From: Thioalkalivibrio sp.
GTDB lineage: Bacteria; Pseudomonadota; Gammaproteobacteria; Ectothiorhodospirales; Ectothiorhodospiraceae
DNA length: 5,994 nt
Assembly: GCA_003550945.1 (NCBI GenBank)
Contig: PULL01000156.1
Location: 1-5,994 of the forward strand
Reading direction: 5' to 3'
Shown one piece after another: positions 1-5,994 of the stretch (positions are counted from its first letter, which is position 1; every line of letters starts with the position of its first letter). A model generated the notes under the pieces. That model did not search any database and had not been told where the DNA came from. It worked only from the letters and a program-made list of their open reading frames with translations. The position numbers and the translations under genes are program-made.

Positions 1-244
1 GGCGGATGTCGCTGCCCGCGTTCTCCCCGCCCGACGGGTGCAGCACCACCCCCACAACGGGCGCAGCAGGACCGAGGATACTGCCGCCGGGCGCAAGACG
101 AATCGCGGCCCCCGCATCGACCACCAGACCGACACCCCCGCCCGAGATTTCCGACGTCTGTCCGAAAAAGCGCTCGCCACGCGGACCCCGGACCTCCGCG
201 GGCCAGCGACAGAGAACACGGGGCATGAGTCGTCGTGTGAGCAT
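1..244 (-). CDS. PilZ-like domain protein, truncated by window edge (C-terminus missing)
   Basis: The frame is open from an ATG at 244-242 to the left window edge, giving 81 codons of N-terminal sequence; an in-frame TAA at 259-257 bounds it upstream. The translation looks like the start of a PilZ domain, a small beta-barrel that binds cyclic di-GMP: an Arg-rich RxxxR element (R5 to R9, 'RRLMPR'), a beta-strand ('VLCRWPAEVRG'), then 'SEISGGGVGL' (residues 33-42), where PilZ proteins carry (D/N)xSxxG. Glu replaces the usual Asp/Asn. The hydrophobic strand 'VGLVVD' and 'LAPGGSI' fit the following PilZ strands. I chose this ATG over the one at 226 because the latter would lose R5. No clear Shine-Dalgarno precedes it. 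It lies 47 bp after the LCIB-like gene on the same strand, so co-transcription is plausible. The motif match is by eye; the missing C-terminus could hold another domain. Confidence 0.62.
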   Translation of the reverse strand, partial: MLTRRLMPRVLCRWPAEVRGPRGERFFGQTSEISGGGVGLVVDAGAAIRLAPGGSILGPAAPVVGVVLHPSGGENAGSDIR

Positions 245-291
245 ATATTCAGGAGATTAGCCCAACTTTCGAGAAATGCCATCCGTTTCGA

Positions 292-1452
292 CTAATTCCT
301 GGGCGCGACCAGGTCGAAACGGACCATATCGCTCTCCGCCATCACGTTGATCGCGGTCTCCAGATCCACCGCGTCGGGATTGTCCTCGCTCTGCGCCAGC
401 AGCGCCATCAGCAGTTCCGGCTGCTCGAGGATGCGCTGCCGGCCATCGCGGTCCTGCAGGTAGGCCGCCCAGGGCACGAAATGGGTCGTGGGGAACGTCT
501 CGCCCACCTGCGGCGAGATGTCGATGTTGAGGCCCGACACGTAGAGCAGGCGCTTGCCCTGGAAACTCGGTGCCTGCGCGGCGGTCCGGAAGGCTCGGTC
601 GAACTCGGCCTGGGTGTTGATCTGGGCCGCGGTCAGCAACGGATGCGGGGAGGTGACGATCCACGGCATCGCGCTGATCAGGCCCAGTTCCTGCTGATCG
701 CGGCTTTCCGGGGTCTCGTCGAGCTCTCGGCGGAAAAAGAACATCTTCGGCTTCAGCCGGTCTCCGATCGGGACGCGCTCGCCTTCGCGCGGGCGCAGAT
801 CCCCCAACTCCCGCTGCAGCGCCGCACTCGCGGGGAAACTCCTCGAGGTGCTGTACGTGCGCACCGGCGTGAATTCCCCGTCGGCATCGCGCTCGACCAG
901 CCTCGACAGGTTCAGGAACAGGCCCTCGGTGCGATTGGCGCGCAGCAGTCCATTGTCGATGCAGACGCAGAGCGAGTTGCCGCAGGACTCGAGGAGCACC
1001 GCACCCTGCGCGAACTGATATTCGCGCTGGTAGCGCGCGATCACGCCCGCGATCTTGCCGCAACTGGTCGAATGCCCCGCATGCTCGGCGTGGATGCGCC
1101 GGTAGCGGCCGAACTCCCCGGTCTGCGGATCGTAGCCCACGTGACTGGCCTGAATGATGACCAGGTCCTGCCCATGCTCGGAAAACGGACCATGGCGCTG
1201 GGTCGCAACGATCGCACCGCCGCGCCCGTGATTGAACGGGAAGGTACCGAAGTGCTTCGCGATCAGGATCGTCGGGTAGCCCTGGCTTTCGTCCGAACAG
1301 AACGCCCTTGACGGCAGGATCCGTCCCGGCTCGAACCCGAGGCTGCGGCAGTAGTTGTACAGGCGCGGAACGAAACTGCTGTAGCGCAGCATCGAGTCCT
1401 CGAGGTGGAAACAGCGGATCAGCTCTTCGATATTGCTGGAGGAGGTGAACAT
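292..1452 (-). CDS. LCIB/LCIC-like (theta-type beta-carbonic anhydrase fold) zinc protein
   Basis: Soluble protein of 386 residues from the chosen ATG; residue numbers here count from the longest possible start, a TTG at 1614 (440 residues; subtract 54 for the ATG start). The core resembles the LCIB family, beta-carbonic-anhydrase relatives known from algal CO2-concentrating systems, where Cys, His and Cys bind zinc. Seen here: C106-x-D108-E109 after a helical lead-in ('FVPRLYNYCRSLGF'), a Gly/His-rich stretch ('FNHGRGGAIVATQRHGPF', 127-144), 'SHVGYDPQTGEFGRYRR' with H158, and 'STSCGK' with C185. The spacings are 52 and 27 residues. The classical beta-CA CxDxR arginine is Ser110 here. There is no signal peptide or membrane segment, so it should be cytoplasmic. 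About 190 residues follow the metal site and I do not recognise them. The ATG at 1452 is chosen because the upstream Pro/Ala-rich stretch has poor third-position GC (11 of 30 codons end in A/T, against about 5 of 30 just after), and an AGGCGA lies 10 bases upstream. The family is inferred by eye; catalytic activity is unproven. Confidence 0.72.
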   Translation of the reverse strand: MFTSSSNIEELIRCFHLEDSMLRYSSFVPRLYNYCRSLGFEPGRILPSRAFCSDESQGYPTILIAKHFGTFPFNHGRGGAIVATQRHGPFSEHGQDLVIIQASHVGYDPQTGEFGRYRRIHAEHAGHSTSCGKIAGVIARYQREYQFAQGAVLLESCGNSLCVCIDNGLLRANRTEGLFLNLSRLVERDADGEFTPVRTYSTSRSFPASAALQRELGDLRPREGERVPIGDRLKPKMFFFRRELDETPESRDQQELGLISAMPWIVTSPHPLLTAAQINTQAEFDRAFRTAAQAPSFQGKRLLYVSGLNIDISPQVGETFPTTHFVPWAAYLQDRDGRQRILEQPELLMALLAQSEDNPDAVDLETAINVMAESDMVRFDLVAPRN

Positions 1453-1610
1453 CGTGTGCAGGTCGCCTGGTGGAGGGGTCGCGACTGCACGAGGCGTTGG
1501 GGGTCCCTGTGCCGGCGCGGGGAGGTGAAAGGCACCGTCCATGCTAGCGCCGGCCACGCCGGGAAGGAAGCCATCAGCGTAGGCGACCCGCGGGCGGGCA
1601 GCCGGCCGCG

Positions 1611-4301
1611 TCAAGGTACGGGCTTGTCCGGCCGGCCCACGCCTCTGCCCCCGCGCCCGAGGGACTGGTGCAGGTAGGCAAGGCCGAGCAGGGAGAGGCC
1701 GAGGCCCATGAACGACAGCGCACGCAGCAGCCCGGTCAGTCCTGCCATGTCGATGAAGAAGATTTTCAGGATCACCAGCAGGAGCAGCACGAGTCCACCT
1801 CGATAAAGCGCCGACTGGTCACGCAGGATCCCGAGGACCATCGTGCCGACGGCCATCAGCAGCCACGCCGCCGAGTAGCTGTACAGCTCGCCGTCGCCGA
1901 CAGCGTCCGCCAGATCCAGCCGGCCGTGCCACAAATGCCGGATCTCGAGGCTCACGAACAGCCACAGGCCGATACCGGCGAGCACCGCGAAGAACGGGCG
2001 CAGATCCGGTTCGTAGTGGCGTGCGGCCAAAGCCCAGAGCACGACGGGCAGGCCGTAGGCGAGCAGCAGCAGGTTCAGTACCGGCACCTCCGAGACCAGC
2101 CCGGCGCTGGCGCTGTCCCAAAGTGGATTCAGCACCGTCGCCAGCATCAGGTAGTTGCCGACCGCGAGCAGCATCAGGATCTGGGCGAGCACGCGGTGCA
2201 ACTCCCGAAGCTCGCTCCCGTACCGGCTGCGCCAGAAGTACAGCAGCGCGAACGACGCCCAGAGCGCAGTGTTCAGCGCGGCCTCGGTGAAGTCGTAGCG
2301 GGACGCGAACACGTCGCCGGCGTAGAGATGGAAGCGGATCAGCACGTGCAGGAACAGCAACAGCAGATGCACCGCGCCGACCTGCAGCCAGGACCGCAGC
2401 TCCCGCTGCGCCGGCACCAGGCGGCTCGCCAGCCAGACCAGCAACAGGCTGCCACCGTAGGTCATGAGCGTCCAGGACGTGGCCGGGCCGTACCCGAGCA
2501 ACCACGGGCTAAAGGTCAGCCGCACCACAACCAACATCAGCACGAGCTTCACCAGCCAGTTGAGGTGCGGAACGGCGAAGCGCTGGACCAGCCAGGTCAG
2601 CGACAGCACCTGCACGGCGAGCGCCAGGGTCAGCGTCGCCTGCTCCAGCAGCATCACCACCGCAAGCGAATAGGCCAGGTGGGCCGACGCGATCTGCCAG
2701 AACGCGACGGCATCCGCCTGCCCGGCACGCAGCCGCCTGCCCGCGAGCCCCCCGAGGGCCAGGCCCACTGCAACGCTCGTGGCGCTGAGCATCCAGTCCT
2801 GCAGCGCATCGGGGGCGAGCACGTAGGCGAGCGCAAGCGCCACGGGTGGCGCGATGTAGGCCAGCGACGCGGCCAATGCCGAGTCACGCCGCGCATGCAG
2901 ATGCCAGGCGCCACCCGCGCTGAACAGCAGTCCCAGCAGACCGAGCGAGACCAGCGCCGCCTTCAGATCGTCGGGTGCCACCGGGCGCAGCGACCACATC
3001 CAGGGATCGAAGGGCTGCCAGATGACCGCGCTCGCGACGAAACCCGCGGCCATCGCGGCCAGCGCGACCCAGGGCAACGCCCGGAGCGCCACGTTGTAGC
3101 GACTGGCGATCAAAATCAGTGCCGGCAAAGGCAGCCACAGCAGCGGCCCCAGCGACCACAGCGGATCCAGTGCAATCGCATAGGCCTGGGCCAGGATCAG
3201 GATCAGCAGCGCCTTGGGCAGATGACCCGTTTCCGACCCGCGAAGGCGCAGCCAGTCCCGCCAGTCACCGGGGTTGCGTTCGTCGGTGGAAGGATCAGTC
3301 AGCCGGTAGTTGCCCGACTGCAGCGCCAGCATTCCCCACGCAAGAGTGGCGAGGTAAAGGCCGAGCCAGGGCTCGGTCTGCGCGCCTGCGTGCAGCGCGA
3401 CCCACCACCAGAACAGCGCGCCGGCGACCGTGCCCCACCACAACCAGGGGCGGTACACGTAACGCATCAGCAGAAAGCCGGCCAGCGCGACGGACAGGCT
3501 GTAGACGAGGACCGTGATCAGCTGTTCGGCGTCGCCACCGAGCAGCGCGGGCACCGCGTAGGCACCCAGGATGCCGAGGACCGCGAGAATGGGACCGTGG
3601 CGCAGCGCCAGCAACATCGTCCCCAGCGAGATCAGCGCCAGCAGCACGAAGACCACCACGGGAGGCCACAACTGGTAGAGGTGCAACGCTGCAAGCACCG
3701 CCGCATACAGCGTCAGGCTCGCGCCGCCCGCCAGCGCAGCCACGGCGTCGTAGTGGCGCTCTGCGCGCCGGCGCAGCCACTCAGCCAGTGCGTGCAGGGC
3801 CAGACCAGTGATCATTCCCAGCAGCACCCGTGCGGTCGGCCCGAGCCAACCCTGCTCGATCGAGTAGCGCACCAGGAAAATACCGGCAAGCCCGATCGAA
3901 AGACCGCCCAGCCAGACCATCCAGTAGTCACGGACTCTGGCGAGAGCGCCGCCCAGCGCGTCCTGCACGCGCGTGCGCCGCGTCGCGGACGCGTCGGGCT
4001 CTGCGGGTACGGCAGGTGAACCAGGGGTCCAGCCGCGTCCCGAAGCAGTGGAGTCAACCGCCGCGGCGGCGGTCGGTTGCGCAGCCGGTCTGGCGTCCAC
4101 ATCCTCGGACGCTGGACGGATCGCAGACGCAGCACCCGGTTCCCCCGGGCCTGCCGGGCGCAGGCGCCGCAGTTCCTGTTCGATCCGCAACACTCGCGTC
4201 TGCAGGTTCTTCAGGCGCAGGGCGCTCACCCAGCCCAGCACCGCACCGACCAGCAGCCCGATGACCAGGACCGAGAACAGCAAACCACCCAGGAAGTTCA
4301 T
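1611..4301 (-). CDS. DUF2339 family large polytopic membrane protein
   Basis: Full-length 896-residue inner-membrane protein matching DUF2339 (COG5373), whose molecular role is unknown. An N-terminal membrane anchor (residues 5-26) is followed by a short coiled-coil stretch (about 30-48, 'LKNLQTRVLRIEQELRRLR'). A roughly 65-residue Pro/Ala/Ser-rich linker leads to a conserved entry ('YWMVWLGGLSIGLAGIFLVR', from 126, then 'GWLGPTARVLLG' and 'ALAEWLRRR'). After this come some twenty or more hydrophobic segments to the end. The C-terminal signature, around 'GGLVLLLLVILKIFFIDMAGL' then 'RALSFMGLGLSLLGLAYL', is typical of the family. Length is normal and no frameshift is visible. The ATG at 4301 is preceded by GGGGA eight bases upstream. 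Its TGA at 1613-1611 overlaps a possible TTG start of the LCIB-like gene, and the neighbouring genes run the same way. Work in other bacteria has loosely linked DUF2339 proteins to envelope functions, but I would not assign one here. Confidence 0.93.
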   Translation of the reverse strand: MNFLGGLLFSVLVIGLLVGAVLGWVSALRLKNLQTRVLRIEQELRRLRPAGPGEPGAASAIRPASEDVDARPAAQPTAAAAVDSTASGRGWTPGSPAVPAEPDASATRRTRVQDALGGALARVRDYWMVWLGGLSIGLAGIFLVRYSIEQGWLGPTARVLLGMITGLALHALAEWLRRRAERHYDAVAALAGGASLTLYAAVLAALHLYQLWPPVVVFVLLALISLGTMLLALRHGPILAVLGILGAYAVPALLGGDAEQLITVLVYSLSVALAGFLLMRYVYRPWLWWGTVAGALFWWWVALHAGAQTEPWLGLYLATLAWGMLALQSGNYRLTDPSTDERNPGDWRDWLRLRGSETGHLPKALLILILAQAYAIALDPLWSLGPLLWLPLPALILIASRYNVALRALPWVALAAMAAGFVASAVIWQPFDPWMWSLRPVAPDDLKAALVSLGLLGLLFSAGGAWHLHARRDSALAASLAYIAPPVALALAYVLAPDALQDWMLSATSVAVGLALGGLAGRRLRAGQADAVAFWQIASAHLAYSLAVVMLLEQATLTLALAVQVLSLTWLVQRFAVPHLNWLVKLVLMLVVVRLTFSPWLLGYGPATSWTLMTYGGSLLLVWLASRLVPAQRELRSWLQVGAVHLLLLFLHVLIRFHLYAGDVFASRYDFTEAALNTALWASFALLYFWRSRYGSELRELHRVLAQILMLLAVGNYLMLATVLNPLWDSASAGLVSEVPVLNLLLLAYGLPVVLWALAARHYEPDLRPFFAVLAGIGLWLFVSLEIRHLWHGRLDLADAVGDGELYSYSAAWLLMAVGTMVLGILRDQSALYRGGLVLLLLVILKIFFIDMAGLTGLLRALSFMGLGLSLLGLAYLHQSLGRGGRGVGRPDKPVP

Positions 4302-4516
4302 TCACCCCGTCCCCGATGCCACTGCCCGCGCAGCCGCGGTAGCGTGAACATACAGCCACGGAGGTACACGGAAATCACAGAAAACGCAAAATAATTCAAT
4401 TCTCTTTCCGTGTCTGTCCGTGCTTTCCGGGACTCGAGTTTTCATCTTTCAGGCTGGCCCGCCGCGGCCATGACGGTAAGGCCCGGCGGCGCCGGTGTTT
4501 CGGCGCGGAAGAACGG
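4302..4516. other. Intergenic spacer between secreted-protein gene and DUF2339 gene
   Basis: This 215-bp stretch holds the CACGGA-type inverted repeat at 4356-4431 and, nearest the DUF2339 start, a purine-rich GGGGACGGGG (minus strand, 4314-4305) that serves as ribosome binding site. Short open frames here lack codon bias and recognisable protein character. I found no convincing sigma-70 promoter, though one for the DUF2339 gene would be expected if the hairpin interrupts transcription. Confidence 0.7.
4356..4431. repeat. Imperfect long inverted repeat built from ~10-bp CACGGA units
   Basis: The left arm (4356-4384) reads as three degenerate units: CACGGAGGTA, CACGGAAAT, CACAGAAAA. The right arm (4400-4431), read on the minus strand, gives (C)CGGAAAG, CACGGACAGA, CACGGAAAGA. 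The two arms pair imperfectly around an AT-rich loop (about 4385-4399), so either strand could fold into a long hairpin. It lies 3' of the secreted-protein gene and 5' of the DUF2339 gene, entirely outside coding sequence. Similar CACGGAG/CACAGAG-type palindromic spacers recur in many proteobacterial genomes to my recollection, which suggests a dispersed repeat family, but copies cannot be counted in one window. A transcript-end or stability role is possible; there is no T-run directly after it, so it is not a textbook intrinsic terminator. Confidence 0.75.
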
Positions 4517-5461
4517 TCAGCGGCCACCCGTCGGCCGCAGGATGGTGGCAACGGTGGTGCGGCCCTCGACGCGCGTCCGCAGCCAGCGCCGCGCCTCCGC
4601 CCAGTCCACCGGATTGGCCGCCAGTGCAGGCACCGCCACCACGACGTAATCGCCGCGCTCCGTGACCACGATCCTGTGCCGGTCTCCAGCAACGTCGGGC
4701 AGCAGGGACAGATGCACCCAGTCGATACGTTCTCCGCTTCGCAAGGCTGCCTGCAGCGCAGCCGCAAGGGCGCGCAGGTCGATCACGAGTTCCTGGCAGA
4801 TGGCCTCCCTGGCGGCGCGGCCAGACAGATCCGGGAACTCGCAGCGCAGACCGTCCGAAGTCTGCCAACCCGGTGGCCGGCCTTGCGACAGCACCCAGGT
4901 CCCCTGCACTCCCAGACCCTGAGCTGCCGCTTGCCCCGAAGCGCCGGCGTCCTCGGTGGGGCAGTGGTGATCCCGGCAGAACGCCGCCGCGACCTCTCGT
5001 TCCAGCCGGCTCTGCACGGTAACCCTGGGCCAGGCCACCCACAACGGCCGCCCGTCGATCAACAACAGGATCTGGCCATGGCGGTCGGCGTGCAGTTCGA
5101 CCATCCGCGCGGCATACAGATTCGCCTGCGCGATGCGCAGGTCCGAGAGAACCGGCGCGGCGGCCTGATGCCAACGGGTGAGCTTGCGCTGACCGCTCGC
5201 GTCGCGCATTCGCTCGCGCAGGGCCTGATCCAGTTCCGCCTCGTAGGCCTCGACCAAGGCCTCGACGATCAGCATCGCCAACGCCCGCCGCGCCTCCTGC
5301 GGCGCCTGTTGGAGACCGTCGATCACCCGCGCCAGGGGTGAGGGTTCGGCGTGGAGTTGCCTTGGCGCCGCGTCCTGTGGCAGCTGCGCATGGGCGCACG
5401 GGGCGGCCAGCAGGGCTGCCAGCATCAGCAACCCAAGCGTCCTGGGCAACGCTGTCAACAT
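4517..5461 (-). CDS. Secreted (periplasmic) protein of unknown function with four cysteines
   Basis: I do not recognise the family of this 314-residue protein. It begins with a clear Sec signal peptide: 'MLTALPR', a hydrophobic core ('TLGLLMLAALLAAP', 8-21) and a likely cleavage after 'CAHA' (residue 25) before Gln26. C22 lies in the signal but the sequence before it is not a good lipobox, so a soluble periplasmic protein is more likely than a lipoprotein. The mature chain starts with a charged, probably helical region (about 40-125), then a beta-like segment 'GQILLLIDGRPLWVAWPRVTVQ' (129-150). The mature part has four cysteines, C162, C167, C207 and C222, an even number suited to two disulfides. 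A C-terminal segment 'DRHRIVVTERGDYVVVAVPAL' looks like paired strands. The start at 5461 is supported by GAGGAA seven bases upstream; a TTG 30 bases further out would put a charged extension ahead of the signal peptide. The gene is divergent from the plus-strand gene at 5746. Confidence 0.85.
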   Translation of the reverse strand: MLTALPRTLGLLMLAALLAAPCAHAQLPQDAAPRQLHAEPSPLARVIDGLQQAPQEARRALAMLIVEALVEAYEAELDQALRERMRDASGQRKLTRWHQAAAPVLSDLRIAQANLYAARMVELHADRHGQILLLIDGRPLWVAWPRVTVQSRLEREVAAAFCRDHHCPTEDAGASGQAAAQGLGVQGTWVLSQGRPPGWQTSDGLRCEFPDLSGRAAREAICQELVIDLRALAAALQAALRSGERIDWVHLSLLPDVAGDRHRIVVTERGDYVVVAVPALAANPVDWAEARRWLRTRVEGRTTVATILRPTGGR

Positions 5462-5467
5462 GGACGG

Positions 5468-5473
5468 TTCCTC
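5468..5473 (-). promoter_or_regulatory. Ribosome binding site deciding the start of the secreted-protein gene
   Basis: GAGGAA on the minus strand sits six bases before the ATG at 5461-5459. It favours that ATG over the upstream in-frame TTG at 5491, and the resulting protein begins directly with a well-formed signal peptide. Confidence 0.75.
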
Positions 5474-5525
5474 ATCGCGGACATGCTTCAACGTTCCACT
5501 CGATTGCGCAAGCGACGTGGTCCCC

Positions 5526-5562
5526 GGCGGTGAACGCCCGGGCTCGGCGCGCGTTCACCGCC
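5526..5562. promoter_or_regulatory. Perfect 12-bp inverted repeat in the divergent intergenic region
   Basis: GGCGGTGAACGC (5526-5537) is matched exactly by its reverse complement GCGTTCACCGCC (5551-5562), with a 13-base spacer. It lies 65-101 bases upstream of the secreted-protein ATG, between two divergent genes. No T-run follows on either strand, so it is not an intrinsic terminator. It could be an operator for a dimeric regulator or a 5'-leader hairpin of the minus-strand transcript. The regulator is unknown. Confidence 0.6.
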
Positions 5563-5730
5563 AATCGAGGGAAACTTTCCGGATCGCGTTTGTCACACCT
5601 TTGACCCGCAAGCGATCCGTCCATCACCGGATCCCCGCCGCGACCGGCGAGCCCCCGGGCAACCGGAAGCGGTGTGCGGGCGCTTGAACACGACCCTTGG
5701 AAAACAGTACCGTTACTCGTGACGACCTTG

Positions 5731-5737
5731 GAAGAGG
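5731..5737 (+). promoter_or_regulatory. Ribosome binding site for the plus-strand gene at 5746
   Basis: GAAGAGG ends eight bases before the ATG at 5746 and supports that start over the second in-frame ATG at 5755, which would be about 17 bases away. Confidence 0.6.
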
Positions 5738-5745
5738 CAGACCCG

Positions 5746-5994
5746 ATGCGCTTCATGCTCCGCACCCAGTCCACCACCCGGACGCCGCAATTCCAGCTCG
5801 GTCTGCTGGTGTTGGCCACCGGCCTGGTGATCACGTTGCAGAATCCGGCCGCGGTGGATTCGGCCTCCAGGCTGCTCAGTGAAATCGATCTGCCGTCGCC
5901 CGCGCGGGTGCTGGAATGGCGCCCGGACAGCCCGCCACCCTGGGTGGATGGCGACCAGATGCTGGCCGAGGAAGCGGAAGAACTGCCGCTCACC
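5746..5994 (+). CDS. N-terminal part of an unrecognised membrane-anchored or exported protein, cut by window edge
   Basis: The frame stays open from the ATG at 5746 to the right window edge (83 codons). The product begins with a basic stretch ('MRFMLRTQSTTRTPQ'), then one hydrophobic segment ('FQLGLLVLATGLVITLQ', residues 16-32). This could be a membrane anchor or an uncleaved signal; no clear signal-peptidase site follows. The rest is hydrophilic and acidic, with 'PSPARVLEWRPDSPPPWVDGDQ' (51-71) and an acidic patch 'AEEAEE'. The basic-then-hydrophobic order predicts that the acidic part is periplasmic. Codons strongly prefer G or C at position three, and an RBS is present. The opposite-strand open frame over the same bases is Ser/Arg-rich and lacks protein character. 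I cannot assign a family from this fragment. It is divergent from the secreted-protein gene and may share regulatory DNA with it. Confidence 0.72.
   Translation, partial: MRFMLRTQSTTRTPQFQLGLLVLATGLVITLQNPAAVDSASRLLSEIDLPSPARVLEWRPDSPPPWVDGDQMLAEEAEELPLT

Larger units (their letters stand above)
5462..5745. other. Divergent intergenic region
   Basis: These 284 bases separate the divergent starts at 5461 (minus) and 5746 (plus) and should hold both promoters. I see a ribosome binding site at each end, the perfect inverted repeat at 5526-5562, a GTCA-N6-TGAC half-site pair at 5592-5605 and a small GATCCG/CGGATC inverted repeat at 5614-5633. Candidate promoter hexamers for the plus gene near 5684-5715 (for example TTGAAC) are too weak to assert. 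Open frames through this stretch are low-complexity and look like chance. Confidence 0.65.

Noticed and set aside
6..295. Two short plus-strand open frames
   Set aside because: Pro/Arg/Thr-rich shadows of the minus-strand PilZ-like gene, which has motif support.
481..1311. Plus-strand open frame of 276 codons
   Set aside because: Antisense to the LCIB-like gene, with no domain character; explained by high GC content suppressing stop codons.
292..1452. DabA (DUF2309) as an alternative identity for the CA-like protein
   Set aside because: DabA is about twice as long and has its second His and Cys far downstream of the first Cys-x-Asp; the 52- and 27-residue spacings here fit LCIB better.
1668..4019. 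Long open frame on the plus strand (783 codons)
   Set aside because: It lies antisense to the DUF2339 gene and encodes a Gln/Arg/His-rich, low-complexity chain, as expected when a GC-rich membrane-protein gene is read backwards. The minus-strand frame has clear family features.
4483..4495. CCGGCG-G-CGCCGG palindrome just after the secreted-protein stop, considered as a terminator
   Set aside because: Only a one-base loop, no T-run after it on the minus strand, and such GC palindromes are common at this base composition.
5507..5615. Direct repeat CGCAAGCGA at 5507-5515 and 5607-5615, spaced exactly 100 bp
   Set aside because: Nine bases only, no flanking similarity, no associated mobile element; likely coincidence.
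5472..5993. Minus-strand open frame of 173 codons across the divergent region
   Set aside because: Ser/Arg-rich, spans the promoter region and overlaps the plus-strand frame, which has an RBS, a membrane segment and better codon bias.

Overview
The window is GC-rich DNA with strong G/C preference at third codon positions and compact gene packing. That suits a free-living proteobacterium. I lean towards a Gammaproteobacterium of the Chromatiales/Ectothiorhodospiraceae kind, but this is an impression from base composition, gene content and repeat style, not a placement. No tRNA, rRNA, CRISPR array, transposase or integrase was seen.

Layout: four genes run leftwards on the minus strand and one runs rightwards at the right edge. 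From right to left: a divergent intergenic region (5462-5745) separates a truncated plus-strand gene with an N-terminal hydrophobic segment (5746 to the window end) from a secreted protein of unknown function with four mature-chain cysteines (4517-5461, minus). A 215-bp gap follows, carrying an imperfect long-hairpin repeat built from a roughly 10-bp CACGGA unit. Next is a very large polytopic membrane protein of the DUF2339 family (1611-4301, minus). Immediately downstream is a soluble protein whose Cys-x-Asp ... His ... Cys layout resembles the LCIB/LCIC (limiting-CO2-inducible, theta-type) branch of beta-carbonic anhydrases (292-1452, minus). A truncated PilZ-like protein (1-244, minus), probably a cyclic-di-GMP receptor domain, lies 47 bp beyond it.

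Working together: the DUF2339, LCIB-like and PilZ-like genes are co-directional and close, and may be one transcription unit. The most interesting idea is that a many-pass membrane protein of unknown function sits directly upstream of a carbonic-anhydrase-fold zinc protein. This is the same kind of pairing as known energy-coupled inorganic-carbon uptake systems such as DabA/DabB. It is a hypothesis from gene order and motif reading only. The secreted protein is separated from this group by the hairpin repeat and may be its own unit.
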